From: Planococcus ruber
Lineage (GTDB): Bacteria > Bacillota > Bacilli > Bacillales_A > Planococcaceae
Assembly (NCBI RefSeq): GCF_022819085.1
Contig: NZ_JALHAG010000001.1
Span: 1,137,395-1,201,394, forward strand
DNA length: 64,000 nucleotides
Direction of reading: 5' to 3'
Made by a program: the position numbers and the translations under genes. The notes beneath the pieces are model-generated. The model was not told where the DNA came from. It did not search any database and saw nothing but the letters and a program-made list of their open reading frames with translations. Numbering within the stretch: position 1 is the stretch's first letter; every line of letters starts with the position of its first letter. Below are positions 60,857 through 64,000 of the stretch, piece after piece.

Positions 60857-61806
60857 TGGCGCATATCGCGGCGATTGCGGTTGGCCTCATAATCGACCGG
60901 ACCATCGGCGATCCGCCGAATTGGCCGCATCCGGTTCGCTGGATCGGATCGCTCATTATGAAGCTGACTCGAAAGTTGAACCGTGCGCCACATGCGTTTC
61001 GCAATGGTTTCTTGCTAGTCGCTTTAATGGCTGGCGGTGCTTTTGCGATTGCTTATCTGATCGTCAGCTTAGCTTATGAAGTGCACGGAATAGTGGGCTT
61101 CTTTGTTGAAGCTGTATTGATCGCGGTAGGACTCGCACAAAAAAGCTTGAAGGACGCAGCAGAAGAAGTGCATCAGCCGCTTTTGCGGAAGGACTTTTCA
61201 AAAGCACGCGAAAAGCTATCCTGGATTGTCGGTCGGGATACCGAGCACTTGAACGAAAGCGAAATCACAAGAGGCGTAGTCGAAACCGTTTCCGAAAATA
61301 CAAGCGATGGCGTCACGGCTCCTTTGTTTTGGACGTTCTTGCTGGGTGCACCCGGGCTGTGGATGTATAAAGCGGTCAATACGTGCGACTCGATGGTCGG
61401 TTATCAAAACGAGCAGTTTAGCCGATTCGGCTATGCTTCTGCCAAATTGGACGATGTGCTGAATTTTATCCCGAGCCGGATTACGGGAGCGATTATTCTT
61501 CTGTCTACACGAAATAAAAGAGGGCTTACCTTACGTCAGCGTTTTGCTGAATGGCTGCGCGATGCTCCGAAACATCCAAGTCCGAATAGTGGCTGGCTGG
61601 AAGCTGCGACTGCCATCCAGCTTGGCATTGAACTAGGCGGCGTCAATACTTACAAAGGGGTTCAATCCGTCCGTGCGCGAATGGGGACGCCAATTTTTAA
61701 ATTGGAAGCCCATCACATTCAAGAAACCATAGCGCATATGCATCTAGCCGTCTTTTGGTTTTATATTTTATTTGCAGGAGGAGCGATGATTTTTGAAATT
61801 GCCTGA
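60853..61806 (+). CDS. cbiB: adenosylcobinamide-phosphate synthase CbiB
   Basis: 317 residues, membrane protein. GLIIDRTIGDPPNWPHPVRW is the family start, and ITRGVVETVSENTSDGVTAP with YKAVNTCDSMVGYQNEQFSR carries the conserved core. It joins aminopropanol phosphate (made by CobD) to adenosylcobyric acid, the CbiZ product. ATG overlaps the previous stop by four bases. Confidence 0.94.
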   Translation: MMAHIAAIAVGLIIDRTIGDPPNWPHPVRWIGSLIMKLTRKLNRAPHAFRNGFLLVALMAGGAFAIAYLIVSLAYEVHGIVGFFVEAVLIAVGLAQKSLKDAAEEVHQPLLRKDFSKAREKLSWIVGRDTEHLNESEITRGVVETVSENTSDGVTAPLFWTFLLGAPGLWMYKAVNTCDSMVGYQNEQFSRFGYASAKLDDVLNFIPSRITGAIILLSTRNKRGLTLRQRFAEWLRDAPKHPSPNSGWLEAATAIQLGIELGGVNTYKGVQSVRARMGTPIFKLEAHHIQETIAHMHLAVFWFYILFAGGAMIFEIA

Positions 61807-62872
61807 CCATGGAGCGAATCCGCACCTGCTTTATCAGCAATTGAATATCGACTATCCGGAACGGATTTTGGATTTCAGTGAAAATGTCCATCCGTTTGGA
61901 CCGCCGGAATTCATCCGGAATTCGTGGCATTCGCTGTTGGAATTGATCGAACGCTATCCGGATCCGGAAGGGGAGCCTTTTCGGAGTGCCGCTGCCCGTT
62001 TCCACGATGTTCCAATGGAGCGAGTAGTGACAGCGAATGGGGCAGCTGAAATTTTTACATGGCTTGCCCGCCGGTATCAAAAAAAGAAAGTGGTGCTCAT
62101 TGAACCGGCTTTTTCCGAATACCGCAAAACCCTGGAAGCGGAAGAAGCCCAAATCGTAACCGTCCAATTGACGGAGAAAAACGGCTGGCAGCTTGATAGT
62201 GAATTATTGTCATCTTCCTTAAAAGGCTGTGCCGCTGTTTATATTTGCAATCCGCATAATCCGACCGGCCTGCTGATCGAACAGCCGCAGATGGAGTTTA
62301 TTGCGGAGGCGTGCAAAAAGGAAGGCTGTGAATTGGTGATTGATGAAGCCTTCATCGATTTTGCGGGGGAGGCTTTTTCATTTATTCCGCGCCAATCGTC
62401 TTACCCTCAAACCATAATCGTCCGATCGATGACAAAAATGTACGCGATTGCCGGACTCCGGCTCGGTTATGCAATTGGCACCCTGGAAATCATGCAGGCG
62501 CTAAAACAAGGAGCGGCACATTGGAATGTCAACGCCATTTCCGCTCAAATCGGAGCCGAATGTTTTAAAGAACAGATTTACAGGGAGCGAGTAATTGCTT
62601 CGGCGAATGAAGAACGGGAGCGCATGGCAGCCTTTTTAAAAGGCGTTCAATGCAAGGTGAGTGCATCCGCAGTAAATTTCTTATCTTTCAAACTGCCGGA
62701 AGAAAAAGATTCCTGCCGGTTTTTCATCGATTTTCTTGAGCAAGGCTTTGTTCTTCGGCATACCAAATCGTTCCGGGGAATGGATGGCGAATGGTTTCGC
62801 ATCGGCATGAAGACACCTGCGCAAATGGATCAATTGCAGGAGGCGATCGGCAGATGGCTAATGGACAATTGA
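61793..62872 (+). CDS. cobD: threonine-phosphate decarboxylase CobD
   Basis: 359 residues, fold type I PLP enzyme related to histidinol-phosphate aminotransferase. ILDFSENVHPFGPPEFI, YICNPHNPTGLLIE, LVIDEAFIDFAGE and the PLP Lys in IVRSMTKMYAIAGLRLGYAI are seen. It makes (R)-1-amino-2-propanol phosphate from L-threonine phosphate. The start is TTG 61793, eight bases after GGAGGAG, overlapping cbiB by 14 bases. Confidence 0.9.
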   Translation: MKLPDHGANPHLLYQQLNIDYPERILDFSENVHPFGPPEFIRNSWHSLLELIERYPDPEGEPFRSAAARFHDVPMERVVTANGAAEIFTWLARRYQKKKVVLIEPAFSEYRKTLEAEEAQIVTVQLTEKNGWQLDSELLSSSLKGCAAVYICNPHNPTGLLIEQPQMEFIAEACKKEGCELVIDEAFIDFAGEAFSFIPRQSSYPQTIIVRSMTKMYAIAGLRLGYAIGTLEIMQALKQGAAHWNVNAISAQIGAECFKEQIYRERVIASANEERERMAAFLKGVQCKVSASAVNFLSFKLPEEKDSCRFFIDFLEQGFVLRHTKSFRGMDGEWFRIGMKTPAQMDQLQEAIGRWLMDN

Positions 62873-63402
62873 TCTTTGTGAGCGGAGGTGTCCGCAGCGG
62901 GAAAAGTGCGTGGGCTGAACGGAGAATTCGAGAATCGGCTGGAAGTCGAAAAGTTTATTTAGCGAGCGGGCAAGCCCATGACACCGAAATGGTGAAGCGC
63001 ATCAACCGCCATCAGGAGGACAGGGACGGCCAGGGCTGGGTCACCATCGAACAGCCGCTGCACTTGGAAAAAGCGCTTCCGTATATAGAGAGAGGCGACG
63101 CGGTCTTATGGGACTGTGCAACGACTTGGCTCGCCAATGAATTATATGAAGGTTGGGAAAAGGGGGCTCCGTGTGCGGACCAGCCGGGGTGCATGGAAAC
63201 GAAATGGGCAGCTTTGCAGAACACGATCCAAAATCTGCAGAGCCGGACAAAACTGCTGGTCATCGTGTCGAATGAAGTGCTGGATGATTTCATCCGGGAT
63301 GAAATGTATCAGCGTTGGCTTGGGCGCATCCATTGCTGGATCGCTTCACAGGCAGGCGAAGCGTATGAAATGGAAAACGGCATGGCCCAGAAAAGGAAGT
63401 GA
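62854..63402 (+). CDS. cobU: adenosylcobinamide kinase / guanylyltransferase CobU
   Basis: 182 residues. The P-loop is FVSGGVRSGKSAWAERRI. VTIEQPLHLEKAL, LWDCATTWLANELYE and VIVSNEVLDDFIRDEMYQRW correspond to CobU motifs, although the usual Gly-rich end of the SNEVG loop and the final GLP motif are changed. It phosphorylates adenosylcobinamide and forms AdoCbi-GDP. ATG 62854 follows AGGAGG and overlaps cobD by 19 bases. Confidence 0.87.
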   Translation: MANGQLIFVSGGVRSGKSAWAERRIRESAGSRKVYLASGQAHDTEMVKRINRHQEDRDGQGWVTIEQPLHLEKALPYIERGDAVLWDCATTWLANELYEGWEKGAPCADQPGCMETKWAALQNTIQNLQSRTKLLVIVSNEVLDDFIRDEMYQRWLGRIHCWIASQAGEAYEMENGMAQKRK

Positions 63403-63409
63403 CGGCAGG

Positions 63410-64000
63410 ATGCGGCATTTAGCGAATGGAATCGCATTAGCATTTCAATTTTTCTCAGCCATTCCAGTGAAAAAGGAATTGCCGATGGAGAAAAAAGACA
63501 TCACCGCAATGTATATGGCTTTGCCCCTTCTCGGGCTGTTCTTTGGCGGTGCAGCGGCAGTTATGGCGCTTGTATTCAGGGATTTCACAGAACTCAGCTC
63601 ATTAATTGCCGCATTCTTCATCACGGTTCTTTTTGCTGCTTTAACAGGCGGTTTGCATCTGGACGGGCTGGCGGATGCAGGAGATGCCTATTTCTCTTAT
63701 CAGCATCGGGAAAAACGGCTTGAAATTATGGCCGATCCCCGAATCGGTGCCTTCGGAACGATGGTGCTGCTATTTGCGGTAATCGGAAAAATCCTTATTA
63801 TTTCAGAAGTTATTTATCACGTTTCGCTAACAGCAGTTTTATTCATTCCCTTTTTGTCGCGAACGGGCCTCTTGCTGCTATTCAGTACGCTTGGAAGTGC
63901 CAAAAAGGATGGGCTCGCCTTCTTTTTTCAGAATAAAGCGAATAAAAAAAGTTTGATCGCCGTTTCCTTCATTTATATAGCAATTGTACTAGTCGTGCTG
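63410..64000 (+). CDS. cobS: adenosylcobinamide-GDP ribazoletransferase CobS, 5' part
   Basis: 197 codons are present before the window ends; no stop is reached. LANGIALAFQFFSAIPVKKE, GGLHLDGLADAGDAYFSY and EIMADPRIGAFGTMVLL are CobS hallmarks, with the Asp-rich substrate motif and several helices. It joins alpha-ribazole to AdoCbi-GDP, the last assembly step. ATG lies eight bases after the cobU stop, with GGAAGTG upstream. Confidence 0.93.
   Translation, partial: MRHLANGIALAFQFFSAIPVKKELPMEKKDITAMYMALPLLGLFFGGAAAVMALVFRDFTELSSLIAAFFITVLFAALTGGLHLDGLADAGDAYFSYQHREKRLEIMADPRIGAFGTMVLLFAVIGKILIISEVIYHVSLTAVLFIPFLSRTGLLLLFSTLGSAKKDGLAFFFQNKANKKSLIAVSFIYIAIVLVVL

Overview
This window reads as chromosome of a low-to-mid GC Bacillota, most likely family Planococcaceae (Planococcus/Planomicrobium type). 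Three things point there. Gene order follows Bacillus subtilis neighbourhoods: ung-ywdI-ywdK, ywfO-ywgA, ywhB/ywhD-speE-speB, ywiB-argS, yojF-bshB2, hemQ beside lipL, and yrrT with mccA-mccB. Starts sit behind strong GGAGG-type ribosome binding sites, with frequent TTG and GTG codons. Non-coding repeats are scattered between genes. No phage, insertion sequence, CRISPR array, rRNA or tRNA gene was found. The assignment is inferred from the sequence alone.

Layout. 1-19.7 kb: end of an ABC exporter, an acyltransferase, GNAT enzymes, a lone tryptophan 2,3-dioxygenase, a glycerophosphodiesterase, DegV and PlsY-like lipid proteins, an M20 dipeptidase, a CNNM/CorC protein, a YkvI-type transporter, an orphan ECF sigma factor, a phospholipase D-like protein, an ABC-F ATPase, a cation/proton antiporter and a NERD-domain protein. 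20-27 kb: topB, ybaK, a YczE-type protein, then the reverse transsulfuration operon yrrT-luxS-mccA-mccB. 27-38.4 kb: a secreted M6-like metalloprotease, glycine C-acetyltransferase, an amidohydrolase, an amino-acid (cystine-type) ABC transporter, an SDR-type threonine dehydrogenase, a YjiH protein and the bacillithiol pair yojF-bshB2. 38.5-47 kb: a peptide-type permease pair without partner subunits, a PadR/HAAS pair, GNAT, pdxK, a DUF4230 protein, ung-ywdI-ywdK and an unknown membrane protein. 47-57 kb: hemQ, lipL, an HD phosphohydrolase, ywgA, a tautomerase, ywhD, a candidate structured RNA, speE-speB, hmoB, ywiB and argS. 57-64 kb: a cobalamin riboswitch with its terminator, then btuF, btuC, a btuD-cbiZ fusion, cbiB, cobD, cobU and cobS (cut by the window end). 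Together these last genes form a corrinoid uptake and salvage operon.

The most unusual material is non-coding. (1) Three arrays near 18.7, 19.8 and 30.7 kb each hold exactly five copies of a TACTWTC(C) core at an exact 21-bp period, with unrelated bases between cores. Two of them flank the NERD gene. A fourth array near 47.2 kb has the same geometry (5 units, 21 bp) but a different core, GGTGCG. A weaker three-unit array with a third core lies near 54.24 kb. (2) A family of roughly 120-bp elements (15.6, 24.1-24.4 and 53.8-54.15 kb) folds into long interrupted hairpins. Sequences differ between copies but stems are kept by compensatory changes; one copy supplies the yrrT stop codon, and a shortened copy forms the speEB terminator. 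(3) A promoter, a 14-bp-stem structure and a strong terminator upstream of speE look like an unassigned small RNA or leader.
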